A stretch of 12,180 nucleotides of DNA from Rhodocyclaceae bacterium (GTDB lineage Bacteria; Pseudomonadota; Gammaproteobacteria; Burkholderiales; Rhodocyclaceae), in the NCBI GenBank assembly GCA_013821865.1, contig PNJM01000050.1:1-12180 (forward strand), written 5' to 3'. This document shows, piece by piece, positions 1 through 5,776 of this stretch. Numbering within the stretch: the stretch's first letter is position 1; the number at the start of each line of letters is the position of its first letter. The translations under genes and the position numbers were made by a program. The notes under the pieces were generated by a model. The model was not told where the DNA came from. It searched no databases and was given only the letters and a program-made list of their open reading frames with translations.

Positions 1-17
1 AGACGCACTACTCAGGG

Positions 18-50
18 AAAAGGGCGGGGGGCGGGCCCTGCCCTTTTCTT
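18..50. terminator. Terminator-like GC-rich hairpin, possibly bidirectional
   Basis: Positions 18-29 pair with 36-47 in a 12-bp stem (one G-T wobble at 26/39) around a 6-nt loop. The outer four pairs are A-T, so the right arm ends in TTTT and is followed by CTT. On the - strand the run 18-21 gives the matching U tract. This looks like an intrinsic terminator for whatever lies left of the window. It could also stop leftward transcripts that cross napF. Function is inferred from structure only. Confidence 0.6.
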
Positions 51-72
51 CGCATCAAGCATCAATCGGACG

Positions 73-558
73 ATGACCGACATCAGCCGCCGCCAGTTTT
101 TGCGCGGCGATTTCTCCGGAAAGAAAGCCGTGATTCGCCCGCCCTGGGCGCTGGCGGAAACGGCTTTCACCGCCGCCTGCACGCGCTGCTGCGATTGCGT
201 CAATGCCTGCCCGCAGCACATCCTCGTCGTGGACAGAAACGGGCAGCCGACGGTGGATTTCGACCGCGGCGAATGCACGTTCTGCGGCAAATGCGCGGAA
301 GCCTGCCAGCCGCGTGCGCTGCAAAAGAAGCAAGGCGAGGCACCCTGGCAGCTCAAGGCGCACATCGGCAATGGTTGTGTCGCGAGGAACAACGTCGTCT
401 GCCGCGCCTGCGGCGATGCCTGCCCGGTTCAGGCGATCCGCTTTCGGCCGGCCGTGATGGCGGCCGCGCAGCCGGAAATCGAAGCGGAGAAGTGTACCGG
501 TTGCGGCGCGTGTTTCGCCCCCTGCCCGGTCAGCGCCATCCGCCTCGCCCAGGCGTGA
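73..558 (+). CDS. napF: NapF-like cytoplasmic polyferredoxin (4Fe-4S)
   Basis: This 161-residue protein has the NapF layout. A short basic N-terminus (SRRQFLRGDFSG) is followed by four cysteine groups: C36/C39/C42/C46-Pro, C68/C71/C74/C78, an atypical C102 with C110/C113/C117-Pro, and C141/C144/C147/C151-Pro. No membrane segment is visible. In the family NapF is a soluble cytoplasmic iron-sulfur protein that interacts with NapA and helps it acquire its cofactor. Here no nap genes are visible and the gene sits beside a nos cluster, so it may serve the NosG/NosH electron route, or belong to a nap operon to the left. Its TGA stop directly abuts the stop of the convergent cytochrome gene. The ATG has only a weak ribosome binding site (CGGACG just upstream). 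No promoter was recognised between the hairpin and the start. The family call is good; its role here is uncertain. Confidence 0.82.
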   Translation: MTDISRRQFLRGDFSGKKAVIRPPWALAETAFTAACTRCCDCVNACPQHILVVDRNGQPTVDFDRGECTFCGKCAEACQPRALQKKQGEAPWQLKAHIGNGCVARNNVVCRACGDACPVQAIRFRPAVMAAAQPEIEAEKCTGCGACFAPCPVSAIRLAQA

Positions 559-1251
559 TCACTTGACCGGCTCGGCTTTCTCCGGGTCCTGGATGCTCGT
601 CAGGTAGGCCAGGATGTCCTGGATGTCCCTTTCCTTGAGCGCGTTGAGGATGCCGGTGGCGCCTTCCTCGTCGTGCGGCCGTTCGCCCTTGAGGTAGCTG
701 TCGGCCTGCTTCTTCAGGTAGTTGGTGTATTGCCCGATGAGCATGGGGAACTTGCCCCGGCCGCGTCCGTCCCGGCCGTGGCAGGCGGCGCATTCCTTCT
801 GGTAGATCTTCTGGCCATTGCCGATGTCGCCTTCGGCGCGCGGCACGATCATCACCTTTTCCATGGCCAGCAGGCGGGCCAGCGCGTCGTCGGTATCCTT
901 GAACACCGGCGGCCTGGTGGGCAGCTGAATCGAAGCGAGGTATTCGGCGATGTCCTCGATGTCCTCGTCTGGCAGTTCGCGCTCTTGCGTATAGGGATAC
1001 ATCGGGATATTGATGCGTTTGCGCGCCCGGAACGACTTGAGTTGTTCCTTCAGGTATGCCGCCCGCTGGCCGGCGATGCGCGGATACTCGCCACGCTTCC
1101 CGCCCTGGCCGAAATCGCCATGGCAGGCGGCGCAGACACCGTTGATCTCCTTGCCCTTTTCCGGATCCGCGGCGACGGATGCCGTCGCCGGCAGGAAGAC
1201 CAGGGCTGCCGCAAGGAGCAGGCTGTGACGGATGGTGCGAACAAGCTTCAT
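559..1251 (-). CDS. Diheme c-type cytochrome (c4-like), periplasmic
   Basis: The 230-residue product has a Sec signal peptide (basic MKLVRTIRH, hydrophobic core, cleavage near residue 28 after ASVA). It carries two c-type heme sites, C40-A-A-C43-H44 and C154-A-A-C157-H158, each followed by the 'YP.IAGQ' or 'FPMLIGQ' segment of tandem c4/c553-like domains. M84 (NIPMYPY) is the likely sixth ligand of heme 1. In the second domain I see no methionine at the equivalent place; H193 (ERPHDEEG) is the nearest candidate ligand. Start at 1251 was chosen because it begins the signal peptide; the open frame runs farther upstream without a signal. A consensus FNR/DNR box and a -10-like hexamer lie upstream, so this gene probably has its own anaerobic promoter. 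A role as an electron carrier for NosZ or another periplasmic reductase is inferred. It converges with napF with no gap. Confidence 0.88.
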   Translation of the reverse strand: MKLVRTIRHSLLLAAALVFLPATASVAADPEKGKEINGVCAACHGDFGQGGKRGEYPRIAGQRAAYLKEQLKSFRARKRINIPMYPYTQERELPDEDIEDIAEYLASIQLPTRPPVFKDTDDALARLLAMEKVMIVPRAEGDIGNGQKIYQKECAACHGRDGRGRGKFPMLIGQYTNYLKKQADSYLKGERPHDEEGATGILNALKERDIQDILAYLTSIQDPEKAEPVK

Positions 1252-1277
1252 GGGGCGGACTGTCCGGTTGCAAGGCA

Positions 1278-1299
1278 CGCGACAGCTCATGCTGTCGCG
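1278..1299 (-). other. Perfect 9-bp hairpin in the cytochrome 5' leader
   Basis: Positions 1278-1286 (CGCGACAGC) pair perfectly with 1291-1299 around the loop TCAT. If the FNR-type promoter at 1309-1350 is real, transcription starts near 1302 and this hairpin occupies the very 5' end of the mRNA for the cytochrome at 559-1251. It could protect the transcript from 5' decay. There is no U tract, so it is not a terminator for the upstream FixH-like gene. Confidence 0.4.
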
Positions 1300-1308
1300 G
1301 CGCCCCGA

Positions 1309-1350
1309 ATTCTGCGCAATGGCAACCCGAAGGGGATTGATGCCGATCAA
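1309..1350 (-). promoter_or_regulatory. FNR/DNR-type box and -10 for the - strand cytochrome
   Basis: TTGATGCCGATCAA at 1337-1350 is an exact match to the FNR/DNR consensus TTGAT-N4-ATCAA. Reading leftward, the hexamer CAGAAT (1314-1309) lies 22 bp beyond the box. This fits a class II activator site centred near -41.5, with a start near 1302 and a leader of about 50 nt before the ATG at 1251. The box lies just outside the stop codon of the FixH-like gene, so the cytochrome appears able to be transcribed on its own. The match is seen in the sequence; which regulator binds (FNR, DNR or another CRP/FNR member) cannot be told. Confidence 0.72.
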
Positions 1351-1358
1351 ACACCGCC

Positions 1359-1853
1359 TCAACCGTGACGGCTCTCGAAACGGAACGGAATCGAAATCAC
1401 CTTTCGGCCCAGGCCAAGCCGCACCGTCGCCTGCCACACCATGCTGCCGGTGACGCAGACAGGCAGCGTGACCTGACCCGCATAGCGCCCGTTGCCGGCC
1501 GCTTCCAGCCGCAGCCGGGTGACGCCCATGTTCATCCCGGCGCCGGTGAAATCCACCTCCACCCTGTCCGGCCGGATGCCGGCCAGGTCGATGCGCAGGT
1601 TGAATGGCCGGGCCGCGGGAATCGGCTGCGGCTCGATGGCGATCCCGATCCGTCCGCCCCCGGGCAGGTCCGATGCGCAAGCCTGCCGATCCAGCCGGCA
1701 GTTCTCCACGAACGGCAGTGCCACGTCGGCCTTGGGCAGCGACCGGTAGCCGAGCACAGCAACCAGCGCCATGGCCAGAATGATCGTGGCGACGACCCAG
1801 GGATTGGCGGAATCCTTCACTGTGGAACGCGGCCTGGCAGGCGCGGAAAGCAT
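1359..1853 (-). CDS. FixH/YtkA-like membrane-anchored protein, possible copper handling
   Basis: This is a 164-residue protein from the ATG at 1853; an in-frame ATG at 1898 would add 15 residues. The shorter form was preferred because about 18 residues before the membrane segment is usual for FixH-like proteins, but neither start has a convincing ribosome binding site. One transmembrane helix (about residues 19-35) is followed by an extracytoplasmic beta-rich domain. The segment M107-N-M109-G, then G-N-G-R-Y-A-G-Q with LPVCVTGSMVW (C133, M138), resembles the FixH/YtkA fold pattern. C52 and C59 precede it. FixH is tied to cbb3 oxidase assembly and copper delivery. Here the divergent nosZ suggests a copper or assembly role for NosZ, which is inference. 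It could instead be an uncharacterised conserved protein with no metal role. Confidence 0.6.
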   Translation of the reverse strand: MLSAPARPRSTVKDSANPWVVATIILAMALVAVLGYRSLPKADVALPFVENCRLDRQACASDLPGGGRIGIAIEPQPIPAARPFNLRIDLAGIRPDRVEVDFTGAGMNMGVTRLRLEAAGNGRYAGQVTLPVCVTGSMVWQATVRLGLGRKVISIPFRFESRHG

Positions 1854-1951
1854 AGGTTCGTCTGATTCATGGAACAACGCCCTTGATACCACCCTCATTT
1901 TCCGGCGAATTCGGCGGAGATCATTGTTATTGCTTGGCGCGATCCATTAAT

Positions 1952-1992
1952 TTGACATTAGTCAAGGAGTTGCAAGGCGGATGGAATAAAGT
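1952..1992 (+). promoter_or_regulatory. FNR/DNR-type palindrome and -10 of nosZ
   Basis: TTGACATTAGTCAA (1952-1965) is a perfect inverted repeat TTGAC-N4-GTCAA, one base per half-site from the FNR/DNR consensus. The hexamer TAAAGT (1987-1992, 4 of 6 to TATAAT) begins 21 bp after it. This is class II geometry, with a start near 1999 and a leader of about 110 nt to the nosZ ATG. Because the box is symmetric, it might also serve the divergent FixH-like gene (AACAAT read leftward at 1928-1923, 23 bp away). Box and spacing are seen; activation under low oxygen or by nitric oxide is inferred. Confidence 0.7.
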
Positions 1993-2004
1993 GCTGCGGC
2001 AAAG

Positions 2005-2025
2005 TGTCGCTGTGTCGATTTGTCG
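2005..2025 (+). repeat. Three TGTCG direct repeats at 8-bp period in the nosZ leader
   Basis: TGTCG occurs at 2005-2009, 2013-2017 and 2021-2025, exactly 8 bp apart, a few bases downstream of the inferred nosZ transcription start. No function is known. The spacing is not a helical turn, so an RNA-level role or chance is as likely as protein binding. The rest of the leader (2026-2110) shows only the nosZ ribosome binding site. Confidence 0.3.
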
Positions 2026-2110
2026 CGGCTCCCGGCTGCGCGGCACCGCCAGAACGGCTTTGTGGCATCGGCAGGGTTTGTTGCATTGTTGTCTTCTTGG
2101 GAGAACCATT

Positions 2111-4402
2111 ATGAAAAATATGAGTAAGCAGGCGGCATCGCTGCTGCTTGCGGCCGGCATCGGCATGACTGCGGCATCGGCCTGGCCGGCCGAGACGCTG
2201 CAGGACGTGCTGAAGCGTCGCAACCTGTCGCAGCAGGACCTCCTGGCCGCGGCGAAGACCTACGTGCCGACCGGCAAACGCGACGAGTTCGTCACGTTCA
2301 GTTCCGGCGGCCAGAGCGGGCAGGTCATCGTCTACGGCATTCCGTCGATGCGCATCCTGAAATACATCGGCGTGTTCACGCCCGAGCCCTGGCAGGGCTA
2401 CGGCTACGACGAGAACTCGAAGGCCGTGCTGGACCAGGGCAAGATCGACGGCAAGTCGATCACCTGGGGCGACACGCACCATCCGGCGATCTCCGAGACC
2501 AACGGCGAATACGACGGCCAGTTCCTCTTCATCAACGACAAGGCCAACCCTCGCCTGGCGGTAATCGACCTGCGCGACTTCGAGACCAAGCAGATCGTGG
2601 TCAACCCGATCTTCAAGTCCGAGCACGGCGGCGCTTTTGTCAGCCCCAATACCGACTACGTGATCGAGGCCGCGCAGTACGCCGCGCCGCTGGAGAACAA
2701 AAAATTCTACCCGCTCGAGGAGTTCAACGAGAAGTATCGCGGCGGCGTGACCTACTGGAAGTTCGACCGCAAGGAAGGCCGCATCGTGCCGAAGGATTCC
2801 TTCTCGCTCGAACTGCCGCCCTATTCGCAGGATCTGTCCGACTTTGGCAAGGGCCCGTCCGACGGCTGGTCCTTCACCAACTCGTTCTGCTCCGAGCGCT
2901 ACGTCGGGGGCATCGAGAAGGGCCGTCCGCCTTATGAGGCCGGCTGCTCGGCGAAGGACACCGACTACCTGCACGTGATCAACTGGAAGAAAGCTGCCGA
3001 ACTCGTCGCGCAAGGCAAGGCGAAGAAGATCAACGGCCACAACGTGATCATGATGGAAACGGCGATCAAGGAAGGCATCCTCTTCCTCGTCCCCGAACCG
3101 AAGTCGCCGCACGGTGTCGATGTGACGCCGGACGGCAAGTTCATGGTCGTCGCCGGCAAGCTCGACACCCACGTGTCGGTCTACAGCTTCGAGAAGATCC
3201 AGGCCGCCATCAAGGCCGGGAAATTCGAGAGCAAGGACCCCTACGGCATCCCGGTGATCGGCCTGAAGGACGCCGTCCATGTGCAAGTGCCGCTCGGCCT
3301 CGGCCCGCTGCATACGCAGTACGACTCCAAGCCCTGCGTCGCCTACACCTCGCTCTACGTCGACTCGCAGGTCGCCAAGTGGAACTACTGCGAAGGCAAG
3401 GTGCTGGACAAGATCAGCGTGCACTACAACATCGGTCACCTGATGACCATGGAAGGCGACTCGACCAAGCCGGCCGGCCGCTATCTCGTCGCGCTGAACA
3501 AGCTGGCGATCGACCGCTTCGTGCCGGTGGGGCCGCTGCACCCGCAGAACCACCAGCTGATCGACATCAGCAACGACAAGATGCAACTCCTCTACGACAT
3601 GCCGCTGCCGCTGGGCGAGCCGCACTATGCCGTCTCCATCGCCGCGACCAAGCTGAAGCCGGGCGTGCGCTACAAGGTCGGCACCGATTCCCGCACCGAC
3701 AAGCCGCATCCGGGCGCGGTCAGGGCCGGCGAGGAGCGGACCGAGAAGAAAGGCAACAAGGTCACGGTATATGGCACCCTGATCCGCTCGCACATCACGC
3801 CCGAGACCATCGAGGCGGAAGTGGGCGACGAGATCACGATCCACCTGACCAACCTCGAGCGCGCCCAGGACGAGACCCACGGCTTCACCGTATCGACCTT
3901 CAACACGCATGCCTCGGTCGAGCCCGGCAAGACGGTCACGGTCAAGTTCAAGGCCGACAAGGAAGGCGTCTATCCCTACTACTGCACCGAGTTCTGCTCG
4001 GCGCTGCACCTCGAGATGCAGGGCTATCTCCTGGTCAAGCCGAAGGGCTGGAAGCCGACCAAGGTCGCTGCGGAGAAGGCCATCTACACGAAGGCCGACT
4101 ACGACAAGCAGGTGAAGAAGATCGCCGACACCCAGGCCGTGATCGACTCCGTGGTGGGCTACATCACCAGCGTCAACTACAAGGACTTCCCGGATGTCGT
4201 GGCGATGGTCGAGGACGCCACCGACCAGCTCGGCAAGATCCCGGCGGCCAAGGCCAAGCACGAGGAAGCGGCGAAGAAGGGTGACTGGCAGAACGCCACC
4301 CTGTGGGCCGAACAGGTCTGGCAGTACCAGGTCAAGACAGCCGACCTCGGCCTGCGCGCCAAGACCTACCTCGAGCAGGCCGGCGCCAAGAAGATCAAGT
4401 AA
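2111..4402 (+). CDS. nosZ: Nitrous oxide reductase, clade II (Sec-exported) NosZ
   Basis: The 763-residue NosZ reduces N2O to N2 in the periplasm. ATG 2111 is set by GGGAG (2099-2103) and by a Sec signal peptide without twin arginines (cleavage near residues 24-27), the hallmark of clade II. The N-terminal beta-propeller carries seven histidines placed as the CuZ ligands: H123, H124 (DTHHP), H172 (SEHGG), H334 (SPHGV), H401 (GPLHT), H443 (IGHL) and H505 (GEPHY). The C-terminal cupredoxin domain (about 545-645) has the CuA set H590, C625, E627 (backbone position), C629, H633 and M636. Beyond it, residues about 648-763 form a Lys/Ala-rich, probably helical extension with no cysteine, so no heme. 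In Wolinella this position holds a cytochrome c domain. The gene has its own FNR-type promoter and is followed by a strong hairpin, so nosZ mRNA is probably made in excess of downstream genes. Confidence 0.98.
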   Translation: MKNMSKQAASLLLAAGIGMTAASAWPAETLQDVLKRRNLSQQDLLAAAKTYVPTGKRDEFVTFSSGGQSGQVIVYGIPSMRILKYIGVFTPEPWQGYGYDENSKAVLDQGKIDGKSITWGDTHHPAISETNGEYDGQFLFINDKANPRLAVIDLRDFETKQIVVNPIFKSEHGGAFVSPNTDYVIEAAQYAAPLENKKFYPLEEFNEKYRGGVTYWKFDRKEGRIVPKDSFSLELPPYSQDLSDFGKGPSDGWSFTNSFCSERYVGGIEKGRPPYEAGCSAKDTDYLHVINWKKAAELVAQGKAKKINGHNVIMMETAIKEGILFLVPEPKSPHGVDVTPDGKFMVVAGKLDTHVSVYSFEKIQAAIKAGKFESKDPYGIPVIGLKDAVHVQVPLGLGPLHTQYDSKPCVAYTSLYVDSQVAKWNYCEGKVLDKISVHYNIGHLMTMEGDSTKPAGRYLVALNKLAIDRFVPVGPLHPQNHQLIDISNDKMQLLYDMPLPLGEPHYAVSIAATKLKPGVRYKVGTDSRTDKPHPGAVRAGEERTEKKGNKVTVYGTLIRSHITPETIEAEVGDEITIHLTNLERAQDETHGFTVSTFNTHASVEPGKTVTVKFKADKEGVYPYYCTEFCSALHLEMQGYLLVKPKGWKPTKVAAEKAIYTKADYDKQVKKIADTQAVIDSVVGYITSVNYKDFPDVVAMVEDATDQLGKIPAAKAKHEEAAKKGDWQNATLWAEQVWQYQVKTADLGLRAKTYLEQAGAKKIK

Positions 4403-4429
4403 GCACCCGATCTTCGCCTAGACCCGATT

Positions 4430-4466
4430 CGGGGAGCATGGCAACATGCTCCCCGTTTCCTTTGTT
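4430..4466 (+). terminator. Terminator or attenuator after nosZ
   Basis: A perfect 11-bp stem (4430-4440 with 4445-4455) is closed by the GNRA-type tetraloop GCAA. It is followed by TTTCCTTTGTT (4456-4466). It starts 27 bases after the nosZ stop and ends before the ribosome binding site of the next cytochrome. It may end most nosZ transcripts or stabilise their 3' ends, with some read-through into the cytochrome gene. The U tract is interrupted, so partial termination is more likely than full. Confidence 0.75.
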
Positions 4467-4488
4467 CAATCGAGTTCAGGAGTCAATA

Positions 4489-4803
4489 ATGAAACATTCG
4501 ATTATTTTGTGCGGCATGCTGGCCGCGATGTTCATGGCTGGCGGCGCGGCCGCGGCTGACGGCGCCAAGTTGTATATGGAGAAAACCTGCGTGGCCTGCC
4601 ACGGCAAGGATGCCAAGAAGCCGCTGACGCCCGAGTATCCCAAGCTTGCCGGCCAGAACGCGGCCTACGCCGAGAGGCAGATGAAGGACATCAAGAGCGG
4701 CGCCCGCGCCAACGGCAACAGCGCCGCGATGAAGGGCGTCATGCACCTGGTTTCAGACGCGGAAATCAAGGCGCTGGCCGACTATCTGTCCAAGCTGAAA
4801 TAA
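4489..4803 (+). CDS. Small monoheme cytochrome c, periplasmic
   Basis: The 104-residue product has a Sec signal peptide (cleavage near residue 23 after GGAAAA) and one heme site, C34-V-A-C37-H38. It then has YPKLAGQ, typical of c553/c4-half cytochromes, and M81 (AAMKGVM), which falls where the axial methionine is expected, seven residues before the V-S-D-A-E-I helix start. AGGAG at 4478-4482, six bases before the ATG, fixes the start. Position right after nosZ suggests it donates electrons to CuA, the job done by the fused cytochrome domain in Wolinella NosZ; this is inference. No box or -10 was noticed directly upstream, so it probably depends on read-through from nosZ past the hairpin. Clade II clusters elsewhere carry cytochromes NosC1/NosC2; orthology with those was not tested. 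Confidence 0.9.
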   Translation: MKHSIILCGMLAAMFMAGGAAAADGAKLYMEKTCVACHGKDAKKPLTPEYPKLAGQNAAYAERQMKDIKSGARANGNSAAMKGVMHLVSDAEIKALADYLSKLK

Positions 4804-4820
4804 TCGCTCAACGGCGGTCC

Positions 4821-4877
4821 CCGCGCCGGCACTGCAAGCCGTTGATTCAGGTCAATGTGCGCTGCGTGCCGGCGCGG
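4821..4877. repeat. 12-bp perfect inverted repeat flanking an FNR-type box
   Basis: CCGCGCCGGCAC (4821-4832) has its exact reverse complement at 4866-4877. The 33-bp interval contains the FNR/DNR-type box 4842-4855. The last base of the right arm is the first base of the -10-like hexamer GATAAT. It might form a long-loop hairpin ending the monoheme cytochrome transcript, or be a DNA element framing the promoter. No U run follows, which argues against a classical terminator. Confidence 0.55.
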
Positions 4878-4882
4878 ATAAT
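4842..4882 (+). promoter_or_regulatory. FNR/DNR-type box and -10 for the cytochrome-nosB operon
   Basis: TTGATTCAGGTCAA (4842-4855) matches TTGAT-N4-ATCAA at 9 of 10 fixed bases. The hexamer GATAAT (4877-4882, 5 of 6 to TATAAT) starts 21 bp after the box, the same spacing as at nosZ. The inferred start is near 4889, about 30 nt before the ATG at 4919. It would drive the diheme cytochrome and the nosBDGHFLY genes independently of nosZ. Geometry is seen; regulator identity is inferred. Confidence 0.72.
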
Positions 4883-4918
4883 TCAGGCATTACTAATATT
4901 CCGCAACCGGAGATCGTG

Positions 4919-5656
4919 ATGAAACGTGTTGTTATCGCAGTATCGCTCGCCCTCGCCTCGGCACTGGTGATGGCCGCCCCGCCTGCGCCCAAGGCCGCTG
5001 GCATCGAGTCGAAGGATTACCAGTGGGCGAAAATGGAAGGCGAGTTGAAGGAAGCGCTGGCCAAGAAGGGCGACGTCAAGCGCGGCAAGGACACCTACGA
5101 GATCTGCGGCGCCTGTCACCTGCCTAGCGGCGCCGGCCGTCCGGACGGCACCTTCCCGCAGCTCGCCGGCCAGCACACCACCGTGCTGATCAAACAGATG
5201 GCCGACATCCGCATGGGCCTGCGCGACAACCCGACCATGTATCCCTTCGCCAAGGAGATGACCGACCCGCAGGACCTCGCCGACACCGCGGCCTACATCC
5301 AGAGCCTGTGCATCCCGATCGACCACGGCAAGTACGAGGGCGCCGACGCCGCCAAGCAGATCGCCGCCGGCAAGGATCTCTACGAGAAGCAGTGCAAGGA
5401 ATGCCACGGCACCAACGGCGAAGGCAACAAGGAGAAGTTTTACCCCGTCATCGCCGGCCAGCACTACAAGTACCTGCTGCGCCAGATGACGGAAATTCGC
5501 GACGGCCACCGCCGCAACGCCAACCCCGACATGGTCAAGGTCATCAAGCCCTATACCGATGCGCAGCTGGTGGCGATTTCCGCCTACCAGTCGAGCCTGT
5601 CCATGCCCGGCTCCATGTGCAAGCCGAAGGGCGCCGCGCCGGCGAAGAAGAAGTAA
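4919..5656 (+). CDS. Diheme c-type cytochrome (c4-like), periplasmic
   Basis: The 245-residue product has a Sec signal peptide (MKRVVIAVSL start, cleavage near residue 20 after VMAA). It has two heme sites, C63-G-A-C66-H67 and C159-K-E-C162-H163. M107 (NPTMYPF) and M205 (NPDMVKVI) are placed as axial ligands, so both hemes look His/Met, unlike the - strand cytochrome. Each domain has the LAGQ or IAGQ segment of the c4 family. Two extra cysteines (C131, C234) might pair. The tail is Lys/Ala/Pro-rich. GGAG at 4909-4912 selects the ATG at 4919 over the GTG at 4916. A likely role is electron transfer between the NosG/NosH quinol route (or bc1) and NosZ. It appears to be the first gene of the second nos transcript. 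Confidence 0.9.
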   Translation: MKRVVIAVSLALASALVMAAPPAPKAAGIESKDYQWAKMEGELKEALAKKGDVKRGKDTYEICGACHLPSGAGRPDGTFPQLAGQHTTVLIKQMADIRMGLRDNPTMYPFAKEMTDPQDLADTAAYIQSLCIPIDHGKYEGADAAKQIAAGKDLYEKQCKECHGTNGEGNKEKFYPVIAGQHYKYLLRQMTEIRDGHRRNANPDMVKVIKPYTDAQLVAISAYQSSLSMPGSMCKPKGAAPAKKK

Positions 5657-5670
5657 TTCCCGCAACAAAA

Positions 5671-5695
5671 CCGCCGTCCCGGCCCGGGGCGGCGG
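5671..5695 (+). other. Strong intercistronic hairpin before nosB
   Basis: Positions 5671-5680 pair with 5686-5695 (10 bp, one T-G wobble) around a 5-nt loop. It lies between the diheme cytochrome stop (5656) and the nosB start (5777). No U tract follows, so it is more likely a stabilising or processing structure than a terminator. The stretch 5696-5776 holds nothing else recognised. Confidence 0.5.
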
Positions 5696-5776
5696 ATGTC
5701 AACAAGACCGCCCGCTGCAAAGGGCGACGAGCCATTGCCGGAATCGCGGCATACACCTGACGGCGAGTTATTGAAC

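Noticed and set aside
1252..1680. Upstream extension of the - strand diheme cytochrome frame
   Set aside because: The extra residues overlap the FixH-like gene and the FNR box and would bury the signal peptide, which begins at 1251.
1883..2110. Upstream extension of the nosZ frame
   Set aside because: It covers the promoter and leader. The signal peptide and a good ribosome binding site both point to ATG 2111.
1958..4261. A 767-codon open frame on the - strand opposite nosZ
   Set aside because: It is the antisense shadow of nosZ, caused by high GC at third positions. It has no recognisable domain or ribosome binding site, while the + strand has all NosZ ligands.
4821..4877. The 12-bp inverted repeat as a plain intrinsic terminator
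   Set aside because: The loop is 33 nt and no U run follows. It overlaps a promoter-like element, so it is kept as an unexplained repeat.
5696..5776. Upstream ATG extending NosB by 27 residues
   Set aside because: It starts right after a strong hairpin, lacks a ribosome binding site, and adds a polar tail not expected before the first membrane helix.
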